Below, piece after piece: positions 7,223 to 14,339 of a DNA stretch of 27,470 nt. This DNA comes from DAOUMF01 sp034411955 (lineage in GTDB: Bacteria; Chloroflexota; Dehalococcoidia; SM23-28-2; RBG-16-64-32). Numbering within the stretch: the stretch's first letter is position 1; each line of letters opens with the position of its first letter. The stretch covers positions 1 through 27,470 of the forward strand of contig DAOUMF010000043.1 of the NCBI GenBank assembly GCA_034411955.1, in the 5' to 3' direction. Under the pieces are notes generated by a model. The model worked only from the letters and a program-made list of their open reading frames with translations. It had not been told where the DNA came from and did not search any database. Position numbers and translations under genes: made by a program.

Positions 7223-7903
7223 ATGCAGGAGACCCGCGTATCCCCTCTTGGGGAGACCCTCCGGCGTGCAAGGCAGACCCGTGGCATAACGATCGAGGAC
7301 GCCGCGCGCGCCACCCGCATCCCCCGGCGCTATCTGGAGGCTCTGGAGCAGGAGAACTTCGGCATCCTGCCCGCCCCGGTCTACGCGCGGGGATTTCTGC
7401 GCTCCTACTCTGGCTACCTGGGGCTGGACCCGGCTGATCTGCTCCCCTTCTTCCCCGTGGGCCACGTTGAAGAGCCCAAGCTGGAGCCGCTGCCGGAGGT
7501 GAAGCAGCCTCGCACCTGGTCTATGAGCGGCATCATCGCCGTTGCCGCGGTGGGGGCCCTCATCCTCCTGGTGATCGGTCTGTACAGCATCGGTAGCGAG
7601 GGAGGCGGGGGCAACTCCCTGCTGCGCCGCGACCCAGCGGCGCTGGAGAGCGCGCCGCCGGTAGTGGTGCCCCCGGAGGAAGATGTGCCTGCGGGGGAGG
7701 CCGGTGTCACCCAGGCTCTGCCTGACCTGGCCGGACGAAGCCTGGACGAGGCTATCGCTATCGTGGAGGAGGCCGGCGCTGGCTACGTGGTGATCGGTGT
7801 GCGTGAGGGGGAGGTGCCGGTGGGGCAAGTGGTGGAACAGCAACCGTCACCGGGCACCGTCGTCGAGCCTGGCGATCTGGTCACGCTTATCGTCAGCCGC
7901 TAG
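7223..7903 (+). CDS. RodZ-like HTH protein with transmembrane segment and C-terminal PASTA domain
   Basis: The cytoplasmic N-terminus is a RodZ-type HTH_25 domain (LGETLRRARQTRGITIEDAARATRIPRRYLEALE), ending in the typical FLRSYSGYLGLDP. One membrane helix follows (roughly residues 100-120), then a short linker and a PASTA domain in the last ~65 residues (ALPDLAGRSLDEAIAIVEEAG ... VVEPGDLVTLIV). RodZ ties MreB to the envelope; PASTA domains usually bind muropeptides or lipid II. The fusion suggests a link between cytoskeleton and wall state. ATG 7223 is preferred over ATG 7193 because a promoter overlaps the latter; GTG 7217 is also possible. No Shine-Dalgarno is seen, in keeping with near-leaderless translation. 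The downstream hydrolase gene may be co-transcribed. Confidence 0.85.
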   Translation: MQETRVSPLGETLRRARQTRGITIEDAARATRIPRRYLEALEQENFGILPAPVYARGFLRSYSGYLGLDPADLLPFFPVGHVEEPKLEPLPEVKQPRTWSMSGIIAVAAVGALILLVIGLYSIGSEGGGGNSLLRRDPAALESAPPVVVPPEEDVPAGEAGVTQALPDLAGRSLDEAIAIVEEAGAGYVVIGVREGEVPVGQVVEQQPSPGTVVEPGDLVTLIVSR

Positions 7904-7971
7904 CGTTTGACGGCGCGGCGCTTTCATCTCACAGTCCACGCCGCTTGTCGTGGCTCCTGAACTGCCGCACA

Positions 7972-8889
7972 ATGACCCCTGCGATGCGAATGTGGCTGCG
8001 GCCGCTGGGGCTCCTTCTGGGGGCAGCGGGAAGTGTGCTCCTGTGGCTGGGCTGGCGGTGGGTGACCCCCTATCGCGAGGCCGGATCGGCCGACCTGTCG
8101 GGTGTGGACGGCAAGGAGGTCTGGTTCCGCAGCCTGGATGGTACCCGTCTGCACGGGCTGTGGGTTCCCGGACGCAAGGATTACCCCGCCGTCGTCCTCT
8201 GTCACGGTTACTACAAGAGCCTGGCGGAGCCGCTGGACGTGGGGTTGAAGCTGAACCAGGCTGGCTACAGCGTCCTCCTGTTCGACTTCCGGGCCTGTGG
8301 GAAGAGCGGTGGCCGCTTCACCACCGTCGGCTGGAAGGAGACGTGGGATGTCCAGGCGGCGGTGCGCTACGTCGGGGAGCGATATGGGCGCGGCCCGGTG
8401 GGCGTGCTGGGCATCTCGATGGGCGCGGCGGCGGCTATCATCGCCGCCGCCCAGACACGTGAGATCGCGGCCCTGGTGGCGGACTCCGCCTTCGCCCACC
8501 TGGAGGGCGTGATGCGCAAGAAGATCCCGGAGTTCGCGCCCGTCCGCTGGCTGGTGCCGTTCGGCTGGCTCAGCGTGCTCATCGGCGAGATGCTGGCTGG
8601 GGGGCGCCTGCGGGGGTTGCGGCCGGTGGACTACGTCGGGCGCCTATCGCCGCGGGCCGTACTGTTCGTCCATGGGGAGAGGGACAGCTACATCCCCCGT
8701 GAGCAGCCGGGGGAGCTGTTCGAGGCCGCCCGGGAGCCGAAGGAGACGTGGACGGCTCCCGGCTCCGACCACGCGGTGGCGCGCCTGGATCATCCGGAGG
8801 AGTATATCGCGCGTGTGTTGGCGTTCTTCGACCGCTACCTGCGCGGGGCGAAGAGGCCCCGCCGTCGTCGCCCCCTGAAGACGGCCTAG
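7972..8889 (+). CDS. Membrane-anchored alpha/beta hydrolase
   Basis: Serine hydrolase of unknown substrate. Seen: N-terminal hydrophobic anchor (about residues 8-27), HGYYKS oxyanion-side loop, nucleophile elbow GISMGAAA, an acid candidate in HGERDSYIP and the catalytic His in GSDHAV. The order and spacing fit the family often annotated as alpha/beta hydrolase, S9-like or FrsA-like. Start choice is uncertain: ATG codons at 7972, 7984 and 7990 and TTG 7945 are all in frame and none has a good ribosome binding site. The C-terminus is basic (RRRR). It lies 68 bases after the HTH-PASTA gene on the same strand and overlaps the convergent DUF503 gene by 4 bases. Confidence 0.85.
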   Translation: MTPAMRMWLRPLGLLLGAAGSVLLWLGWRWVTPYREAGSADLSGVDGKEVWFRSLDGTRLHGLWVPGRKDYPAVVLCHGYYKSLAEPLDVGLKLNQAGYSVLLFDFRACGKSGGRFTTVGWKETWDVQAAVRYVGERYGRGPVGVLGISMGAAAAIIAAAQTREIAALVADSAFAHLEGVMRKKIPEFAPVRWLVPFGWLSVLIGEMLAGGRLRGLRPVDYVGRLSPRAVLFVHGERDSYIPREQPGELFEAAREPKETWTAPGSDHAVARLDHPEEYIARVLAFFDRYLRGAKRPRRRRPLKTA

Positions 8890-9200
8890 CCCGTCAGCGG
8901 CCCTGGGCCGTGGATCACTTCCGTGCAGTAGTCCACCATCTCCGCGTCCGGCCGCTCGCTGCGGATGAAGGCGACCACTCTGGACATGATCTGGTGGGCG
9001 TGGCTCTCGCTGGTGGTGACGCAGGTGATGCCCAGGGAGGCCATCTGCCAGCGGTCGTGGTCGTCCACCTCGGCCACGGCGACGTTGAACTTGTTGTGGA
9101 CCCGCGCCACCAGCGATTTGACCACCGCCCGCTTCTCCTTGAGGGAGTGGTTCTCCGGCAGGCGGAGCCAGACGCGGCAGAGGCCCACGGTCATGGACAC
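8886..9200 (-). CDS. DUF503 (YlxP-like) family protein
   Basis: A 104-residue protein of the DUF503 family, with the hallmark LPENHSLKEKRAVVKSLVARVHNKFNVAVAEV segment followed by a small alpha/beta fold. B. subtilis YlxP, of this family, is encoded near translation and ribosome-maturation genes; a biochemical role is not settled. GTG 9200 is chosen because AGGAGG stands 5 bases upstream; ATG 9194 is the alternative. It is the last gene of a minus-strand run mtaB-amaP-like-scpB-DUF503, 36 bases after scpB. Confidence 0.9.
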   Translation of the reverse strand: MSMTVGLCRVWLRLPENHSLKEKRAVVKSLVARVHNKFNVAVAEVDDHDRWQMASLGITCVTTSESHAHQIMSRVVAFIRSERPDAEMVDYCTEVIHGPGPLTG

Positions 9201-9236
9201 GTACCCCTCCTCAGCCCCCAGCCCCGGGAAGGAGGT

Positions 9237-9770
9237 TCAAGGCTCACCATTGCCCCCTTCCGCCAACGGCGGCAGGTCCTCCGGCTTCTCGAGGCCGAAG
9301 TACTCCAGGAAGCGGAAGGTGGTACCGAACAGGTAGGGCCGGCCCACCGTGCGGGCGCGGCCGACCTCGGCGACGAGGCCGCGGGCGCGCAGCGAAGCCA
9401 GGGCACGGTCGCAGTTGACGCCGCGGATCGCCTCGATGGCCTGGCGGGTGATGGGCTGCTTGTAGGCGATGATGGCCAGCGTCTCCAGGGCAGCGCGGGA
9501 GATGCGGTGGTCCTCCTCCACGCCCAGGAAGCGCTCCACATAGAGGGCCGCCTCAGGCGCGGTGACCATCTGCACGGCCGACTCCGTCCGCTGGATACGC
9601 ACCCCGCGGCGGTGGCACTCGGCCGCGAGGTCGTCGATGACCTGCTGCACCTCGTCCAGGGGGGCCTCGGCGATGCGGGCCAGGGCGCTCACCTCCACGG
9701 GCTCGTCGGCGACGAACAGCACGCTCTCCACAATGAGCTTGAGCCTATCGAACGCCTCACCTGTGGGCAT
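9237..9770 (-). CDS. scpB: Segregation and condensation protein ScpB
   Basis: Component of the SMC-ScpAB condensin that organises and segregates the chromosome. The 177 residues show the two winged-helix halves of ScpB: LKLIVESVLFVADEPVEVSAL at the N-terminus and RAALETLAIIAYKQPITRQAIEAIRGVNC in the second half, closing with GRPYLFGTTFRFLEYFGL. Length is normal. ATG 9770 is the start; no strong ribosome binding site. ScpA, which is often adjacent, is not in this window. The gene follows the AmaP-like gene by 20 bases and is followed by DUF503, probably in one transcript. Confidence 0.95.
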   Translation of the reverse strand: MPTGEAFDRLKLIVESVLFVADEPVEVSALARIAEAPLDEVQQVIDDLAAECHRRGVRIQRTESAVQMVTAPEAALYVERFLGVEEDHRISRAALETLAIIAYKQPITRQAIEAIRGVNCDRALASLRARGLVAEVGRARTVGRPYLFGTTFRFLEYFGLEKPEDLPPLAEGGNGEP

Positions 9771-9790
9771 GGCGGGAAGGGCTAGTGCTG

Positions 9791-10531
9791 CTACGTCTGG
9801 TCTTCCGACGTGCTCTCCCCGGCGGGAGGCGTTTCCTGGCCTGGCGCCGCCTCGTCGGTGGTCGGGGTGGGGGGCAGGCTGGCTGGCGGGACTACGGGCC
9901 CGCTAGGGGGAGGCGTTTGCGGCCCCGCTGTCGAGGGGGGAGGAGGCTCTGGCGCTGGCGGTTGTGTCATGGATGAGGCGACTGGCTCAACCCTGGGCGG
10001 GCCGAAGGTGATGCGCACGGTAGGCGGCGCGGAGACCGGCAGACCCAGGTCGGCCTGAAGCGTCTCCTCAACCGCCCGGGACGCTTCCTGGGTGACCGCC
10101 GCAATATTGGCATCGGGCGTGACTGTCAGATCCAGCTTCATGCCGATGCCCTTGCCGTGGGAGAAGACGCGGGCCCTGGCAGTGGTGATTTGAGGGATCG
10201 CCGTCAGCGCCCCCTCCAGGCGCAGGCGCAGCGGCTGGGCGGGGACGATCGTGGTGGCGCCGGCCTGCTCCACCCTGATCTCCCGTGTCTCCTCCTCCGG
10301 CGCCAGCTCCACGATGATCACCAGCAGCGCCAGGACGATGAGCACCAGGGCGCCCAGGGTGAGGATCAGGCGATACGCGTTGTCGCGGTGGTCGTCCAAG
10401 TACCGGACGAAGTCGTCCAGGCGCTCCACGGTCTCCGCGTCGGCGGCCCAGGCGGCGAAGATGACCACCGCCATGAGGACGATCCACAGGGCGGCCAGGA
10501 GTACGATGGCGGTGCGGTTAGTCCCGTTCAT
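9791..10531 (-). CDS. AmaP-like alkaline-shock membrane anchor protein
   Basis: Two membrane helices (about residues 8-28 and 56-76) flank a short loop, followed by a soluble domain of about 100 residues resembling the Asp23/DUF322-type fold (IRVEQAGATTIVPA ... ARARVFSHGKGIGMKLDLTV). The last ~70 residues are Pro/Thr/Ser-rich and probably disordered. In gram-positive bacteria AmaP anchors Asp23 at the membrane during cell-wall stress; the role here is inferred. Its ATG overlaps the mtaB stop (ATGA), so translation is likely coupled. It precedes scpB. Confidence 0.7.
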   Translation of the reverse strand: MNGTNRTAIVLLAALWIVLMAVVIFAAWAADAETVERLDDFVRYLDDHRDNAYRLILTLGALVLIVLALLVIIVELAPEEETREIRVEQAGATTIVPAQPLRLRLEGALTAIPQITTARARVFSHGKGIGMKLDLTVTPDANIAAVTQEASRAVEETLQADLGLPVSAPPTVRITFGPPRVEPVASSMTQPPAPEPPPPSTAGPQTPPPSGPVVPPASLPPTPTTDEAAPGQETPPAGESTSEDQT

Positions 10532-11817
10532 GCCGAGGCCGCTCCTACCGGCTGCGGTTCCCCTCTGACGCCCTCACCCTGGAGAGCGAGCAGTCGCGAG
10601 GGCAAGAGCGTGTTCGTCAGATCACCGACGGCGCGAGTGTAAACGCGGAGGTAGTTGGGGGTCAATCCCTGCCACCAGTCGTGCTTGCACCCTTCCCACA
10701 GCACAGGCATCACACGGCCGAGGTAGCGGTGGCGGAAGCCCTGCGAGCAGGCTTCGGACAGCGCCAGCAGCCGCTGCAGCCGCCGGCGGCGGACCGGTAC
10801 CGGCACCTGGTCGCGCATCAGGTTGGCGGCGGTGCCGGGCCGACGGGAGTAGGGGAAGGCGTGGATAGAGGCGAAGCCGACCTCCCCGCACAGGCCGTAC
10901 GTAGCCTCGAAGTCGGCGTCGGTCTCCCCTGGGCAGCCGGCGATGACGTCGGTAGTGATCGCCACGTCGGGCACATGCTGGCGGATGAGGTCGACGGCGT
11001 GGCGGAACTGTTCGGCCGTGTAGCGGCGGCGCATGCGTCGCAGGACAGCATCGGACCCGCTCTGGAGGGGGAGGTGGAAGTGGGGGCAGAGGCGGTCGTC
11101 TCGCCACAGCCGCAGCAGTCGAGTGGAGATGTCCTGGGCCTGGAGGGAAGAGAGGCGGATGCGGGGCACACGGGTGGCTTCCAGCAGCGCTTCCAGGAGG
11201 CGCCGCGGCCCCTGCTCGACCCAGCCGAGATCGCGGCCGTAGTTCCCCAGTTGGGTGCCGGTGAGCACCACCTCCTGCACCCCCTCGCGCTGGCGGGCCA
11301 GCACCGCCTGGACTACCTCTTCGACCGTCCTGCTGCGCTCGCGGCCGCGGGTGCGGGGCACAACGCAAAAGGCGCAGACCTCGTTGCAGCCCTCCTGGAT
11401 CTTGCCGCAGGCGCGGGTGCGGCCGGAGGGCCGCCCGTCTCGGGGCAGGCCCTCCCCGCCGGCAGGCAGGCGCTCAAGCAGCAGATCGGGGATCTCCGGC
11501 TTGGCGGCGTTGCCCAGGACGAGGTCGGCGCCGACGAACTGGGCGGCGTTGTCAGGGGCGGTGTCGGCGTAGCAGCCGGTGAGGACGATGGTGGCGCCGG
11601 GCGAGAGGTGGCGAGCGAGGCGCGTGAGGTGCCGCGCCTTGCGGTCGGCCACGTGGGTGACGGAGCAGGTGTTGATGATGAAGGCTTGGGCGCCCTGCTC
11701 GGGCCGCGCCACGACGCGGACGCCGCCCGCCGCAAGCCGGCGGGCCATGGCCTCGGCGTCGGCCTGATTCAGCTTGCAGCCGAGGGTGAGGACGGAGACG
11801 GTGGGATGTTGGGGCAT
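10528..11817 (-). CDS. mtaB: MtaB-family tRNA methylthiotransferase
   Basis: Radical-SAM enzyme that converts t6A37 to ms2t6A37 in tRNAs reading ANN codons. Seen: UPF0004 domain with cluster cysteines C14, C51 and C82, radical-SAM motif C144-x3-C148-x2-C151 (GCNEVCAFCVVPRTRG), and a C-terminal TRAM-like region. Length (429) is typical of MtaB; the TLGCKLNQAD start separates it from MiaB and RimO types. Residues around 117-121 are encoded by a dispersed repeat copy (11455-11470) in the variable linker between the two domains. It lies 66 bases downstream of the LexA-controlled microprotein with no clear terminator between, so part of its expression may come from that promoter. Confidence 0.93.
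   Translation of the reverse strand: MPQHPTVSVLTLGCKLNQADAEAMARRLAAGGVRVVARPEQGAQAFIINTCSVTHVADRKARHLTRLARHLSPGATIVLTGCYADTAPDNAAQFVGADLVLGNAAKPEIPDLLLERLPAGGEGLPRDGRPSGRTRACGKIQEGCNEVCAFCVVPRTRGRERSRTVEEVVQAVLARQREGVQEVVLTGTQLGNYGRDLGWVEQGPRRLLEALLEATRVPRIRLSSLQAQDISTRLLRLWRDDRLCPHFHLPLQSGSDAVLRRMRRRYTAEQFRHAVDLIRQHVPDVAITTDVIAGCPGETDADFEATYGLCGEVGFASIHAFPYSRRPGTAANLMRDQVPVPVRRRRLQRLLALSEACSQGFRHRYLGRVMPVLWEGCKHDWWQGLTPNYLRVYTRAVGDLTNTLLPSRLLALQGEGVRGEPQPVGAASA
11455..11470 (+). repeat. Dispersed repeat, copy 2 (inside mtaB)
   Basis: CCCGCCGGCAGGCAGG, differing by one base from the copy at 2301-2316. It encodes part of a variable linker in MtaB. Confidence 0.6.
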
Positions 11818-11883
11818 CGATAGCCATCATAGCTTGAGGCCGCCTCCGGCGTCCAACGCGTGTTATCCGACCGCCTACCAGCC

Positions 11884-12018
11884 TTATCCGCAGCGGGAGA
11901 AGCCGCAGATGGGGCAGCAGATGCACCCCTCGCCGTGGACCAGGGGGCCGCCGCAGTCCGGACAGCGGACTGTGAGGAAGAGGGGGAGCCGCAGTTGGGT
12001 GCCGTGAAGTCTGCGCAT
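11884..12018 (-). CDS. 44-residue zinc-ribbon protein resembling the C-terminal tail of B12-dependent ribonucleotide reductase
   Basis: Short gene starting at ATG 12018, with AGGAG 7 bases upstream. Its cysteines (C19, C22, C32, C34, C35, C38, C43) follow CPDCGG-x5-EGC-x2-CPICGFSRCG. This pattern matches, by recall, the extreme C-terminus of class II (B12-dependent) ribonucleotide reductase NrdJ (CPxCG...EGCxxCxxCGxSxC), where swinging cysteines re-reduce the active site and bind zinc. Here the tail stands alone, without any catalytic domain. The gene has a near-consensus promoter with two LexA-type boxes. A free-standing, SOS-inducible RNR accessory is the hypothesis; a generic zinc-ribbon regulator is the alternative. 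mtaB follows 66 bases downstream. Confidence 0.75.
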   Translation of the reverse strand: MRRLHGTQLRLPLFLTVRCPDCGGPLVHGEGCICCPICGFSRCG

Positions 12019-12037
12019 GGCCTTTCTCCTATAACCA

Positions 12038-12081
12038 GAACTAGCGTTCTAATAGTAAGAGAACAGACGTTCTGTTGTCAA
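12038..12081 (-). promoter_or_regulatory. Promoter with two LexA-type (SOS) operators
   Basis: On the minus strand: -35 TTGACA (12081-12076), 18-base spacer, -10 TACTAT (12057-12052). Box A, GAACAGACGTTC (12061-12072, read on the plus strand), fills the spacer and fits the gram-positive LexA consensus GAACRNRYGTTC exactly. Box B, GAACTAGCGTTC (12038-12049), covers the expected transcription start and keeps GAAC-N4-GTTC. The boxes are 23 bases apart, about two helical turns. Dehalococcoides LexA is known to use this gram-positive-type motif. The operator serves the microprotein at 11884-12018. Confidence 0.75.
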
Positions 12082-12160
12082 GGGGTTTGAGACAGAATCT
12101 CATGAGATGAAGACGTCGGGTGCACCCTGACAACCGCAGGGAGTGTGGGCCTGCGGCGGG

Positions 12161-12190
12161 TTGCCCCGCCGTCTCCCCGCCGCCTATGAT
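12161..12190 (+). promoter_or_regulatory. Promoter of glycerate kinase
   Basis: TTGCCC (12161-12166), 18-base spacer, TATGAT (12185-12190). Start of transcription near 12197 leaves a leader of only about 8 bases before ATG 12205, which also has no ribosome binding site. Confidence 0.5.
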
Positions 12191-12204
12191 GCTGGCGTGG
12201 CGCC

Positions 12205-13362
12205 ATGAGGATCGTGATCGCTCCCCAGGAGTTCAAGGGTAGCCTCACCGCCTCCCAGGCGGCCGCGGCCATGGCCGAAGGCGTGCGGCGGGCCCTGCCG
12301 GAGGCGAAGCTGGAGACGGTGCCCATGGCCGACGGCGGGCCAGGGACGGTGGAGGCGGTGGTGGAGGCCAGCGGCGGCCAGACCACCACGGCCAGCGTCC
12401 AGGACTCGCTGGGCCAGCCCGTGGCGGCGCAGTGGGGCATCGTCGGGGGGCAGACGGCGGTAGTGGAGATGGCTGCGGCCGCCGGCCTCTGGCGGCTGGC
12501 CGAGGAGGAGCGCGATCCGCGGGTCACGTCCACCTACGGCGTGGGGCAGTTGGCGTTGGCCGCCCTGGACGCCGGCTGTCAGCGGCTCATCATCGGCTTG
12601 GGGGGCAGCGCCACGAACGACGGCGGCGCGGGGATGGCCGCCGCCCTGGGCGCGCGCTTCCTCGATGCGAAGGACGGAGAGCTTCCGCCGGGCGGGGCCG
12701 CCCTGAACCGCCTGGAGCGCATCGATTCGTCCCGCATCGACCAGCGGCTGCGCGAGTGCGAGGTCATAGCCGCCACGGACGTGACGAACCCACTCTGCGG
12801 ACCGGAGGGGGCTTCTCTGGTGTACGGGCCTCAGAAGGGGGCGGGCCCGGAGGCGGCGCGGGGGCTGGACGCGGCTCTGCGGCGCTACGGGGAGATCGTG
12901 GAGCGCGACGTGGGTGTTCACGTCCTTGACGCGCCGGGTGCGGGGGCCGCGGGAGGGCTGGGGGCCGGTCTCATCGCCTTCCTGGGGGCGCGCGTCGAGC
13001 CCGGCGTGGAGGTGGTGGCCCGTACCGTGCGCCTGCGCGAACGCCTGCGCGGGGCAAGCCTAGTGCTGACGGGGGAGGGCCGTCTGGACGGGCAGACCGG
13101 CTACGGAAAGACCGTGGCCGGGGTGGCCCGCATCGCTCGCGAAGAGGGCGTGCCCGTCATCGTGGTGGCCGGCTCGCTGGGGCCGGGTTGGGAGCGCGTC
13201 CTTTCGCTGGGCGTCGAGGGGGTTGAACCCATAGTGCCCCGGTCGGGCACTCTGGAGGAGGCGATGGCGCGGCCGGCGGAGATGCTGACGACGGCAGCCG
13301 CGCGGGCGGTCAACGGCTGGCTGAGGATTCAGGCGATAGCGGGCACGCGCGATGAGCAGTGA
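12205..13362 (+). CDS. Glycerate 2-kinase (GarK/GlxK family)
   Basis: Phosphorylates D-glycerate, in this family to 2-phosphoglycerate, feeding glycolysis from glyoxylate or sugar-acid breakdown. The 385 residues start with the family signature MRIVIAPQEFKGSLTASQAA, then MADGGPGTVEAVV, GLGGSATNDGGAGMAAALGARF and GEGRLDGQTGYGKTV near the C-terminus. Length is normal. ATG 12205 sits about 8 bases after the predicted transcription start with no Shine-Dalgarno. The 3' end overlaps the start of the class II aldolase by 11 bases, so the two are coupled and probably act in one pathway for a C3 or sugar-acid substrate. Confidence 0.94.
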   Translation: MRIVIAPQEFKGSLTASQAAAAMAEGVRRALPEAKLETVPMADGGPGTVEAVVEASGGQTTTASVQDSLGQPVAAQWGIVGGQTAVVEMAAAAGLWRLAEEERDPRVTSTYGVGQLALAALDAGCQRLIIGLGGSATNDGGAGMAAALGARFLDAKDGELPPGGAALNRLERIDSSRIDQRLRECEVIAATDVTNPLCGPEGASLVYGPQKGAGPEAARGLDAALRRYGEIVERDVGVHVLDAPGAGAAGGLGAGLIAFLGARVEPGVEVVARTVRLRERLRGASLVLTGEGRLDGQTGYGKTVAGVARIAREEGVPVIVVAGSLGPGWERVLSLGVEGVEPIVPRSGTLEEAMARPAEMLTTAAARAVNGWLRIQAIAGTRDEQ

Positions 13363-13882
13363 GCGCAGGGAGGAGTTCCGCGCCGTGGGGCGCATGCTGT
13401 GGGAGGCCGGCCTTGTCTCCTCTCACGGCGGCAATATGAGCGTCCGCCTGCCGGAGGGCGGGCTGCTGATCACCCGCACGGGGGCGATGCTGGGACGCCT
13501 GGACGAGGGCGATCTGGTGACGGTAGCGGCCGACGGCTCGTCGCAGGGGGAACCGTCCATGGACACGGCGGTGCACCGCGCTGTGTACGCCGCCACAGCA
13601 GCGGGAGCGGTGCTGCACGCCCACCCGCGGCACGCCATCGCCCTATCGCTGGTTGCGGACGCCGTGGAGCCGGTCGACGCTGAAGGAAGGCTTAGGCTGG
13701 GCTCGGTGCCGGTGGTGGAGGGGGAGCAGGTGGCGAAGGCGTTGCAGGACCGTCCCATCGTGCTGGCCCGCGGCCACGGCTCCTACGCCCGCGGCGACGA
13801 CCTCTGGCAGGCGCTCTATTGGACCAGCGTCCTGGAGGAGAGCGCGCAGGTGCTCTGGCTGCGGCGGGTGCTCAGGCTATAG
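13352..13882 (+). CDS. Class II aldolase/adducin family protein
   Basis: Zinc-dependent aldolase-type protein of the FucA/AraD superfamily, 176 residues. Seen: SSHGGNMSVRL near residue 30, the metal-binding HAHP motif, and a third His in ARGHGSYARGDD. The position of the usual catalytic Glu (PSSE in FucA) reads PSMD, so Asp may serve there, or activity may differ. The start ATG lies within the end of the glycerate kinase gene (11-base overlap), implying translational coupling. Fuculose-phosphate-type aldolases release dihydroxyacetone phosphate and an aldehyde; the substrate here is unknown. The 3' end overlaps the convergent membrane protein gene by 11 bases. Confidence 0.88.
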   Translation: MSSERREEFRAVGRMLWEAGLVSSHGGNMSVRLPEGGLLITRTGAMLGRLDEGDLVTVAADGSSQGEPSMDTAVHRAVYAATAAGAVLHAHPRHAIALSLVADAVEPVDAEGRLRLGSVPVVEGEQVAKALQDRPIVLARGHGSYARGDDLWQALYWTSVLEESAQVLWLRRVLRL

Positions 13883-14327
13883 CCGCTTCCTCCGGCCCCT
13901 TGGGCTGGAACAGGTGCAGGAACACCAGCAAGCCCAGCGCCGCGGCCACAGCCGTGGGGATGACGATGCTTTCGAGGCTGAAGTCGCCGGCGCCAAGGTG
14001 GTAGATGTTGGCCACGATTGCCACCGCCTGCTCGATAAGGGCTAGCCAGAACACCCGCTGGTAGCGGACAGGGTCCCGGGAGCAGTAGAGATAGAGGACG
14101 GCGAGAGGGATCGCCTCCCAGCTCAAAGCGCGGCCGCCCAGCGCCCCGTCCAGCTCGAGGCCGTGGAGGTCGACGAACAGGCCACTGGAGGTGAAGAACT
14201 CCGTCAGGGCGCCGATGATGTCCCACACCGCGAGGAGGATGAGGAGGATGCGGGGCTGGCGCAGCGTGGCCCAGAAGGGATTCTCGACGGGTGGCTCCGG
14301 TTGTGCAACCTGGGGGGTCTCAGCCAT
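13872..14327 (-). CDS. Small four-helix membrane protein of unknown function
   Basis: No family recognised. The 151 residues hold a polar Pro-rich N-terminus (about 1-24) and four hydrophobic segments (about 27-45, 70-84, 92-108 and 122-141), suggesting a small DoxX- or DUF-type integral membrane protein. ATG 14327 has a strong AGGAGG site 7 bases upstream, located in the 12-base gap after the metallopeptidase gene, so the two are co-transcribed. Converges on the class II aldolase with an 11-base overlap. Confidence 0.8.
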   Translation of the reverse strand: MAETPQVAQPEPPVENPFWATLRQPRILLILLAVWDIIGALTEFFTSSGLFVDLHGLELDGALGGRALSWEAIPLAVLYLYCSRDPVRYQRVFWLALIEQAVAIVANIYHLGAGDFSLESIVIPTAVAAALGLLVFLHLFQPKGPEEAAIA

Positions 14328-14339
14328 TGAAAACCTCCT

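Noticed and set aside
8748..9785. 345-codon plus-strand ORF
   Set aside because: Overlaps the hydrolase end, DUF503 and ScpB; no recognisable domain and typical antisense composition.
10681..11823. 380-codon ORF on the plus strand antisense to mtaB
   Set aside because: GC-rich shadow of MtaB, which has clear family motifs; the antisense frame is low-complexity Ala/Gly/Val.
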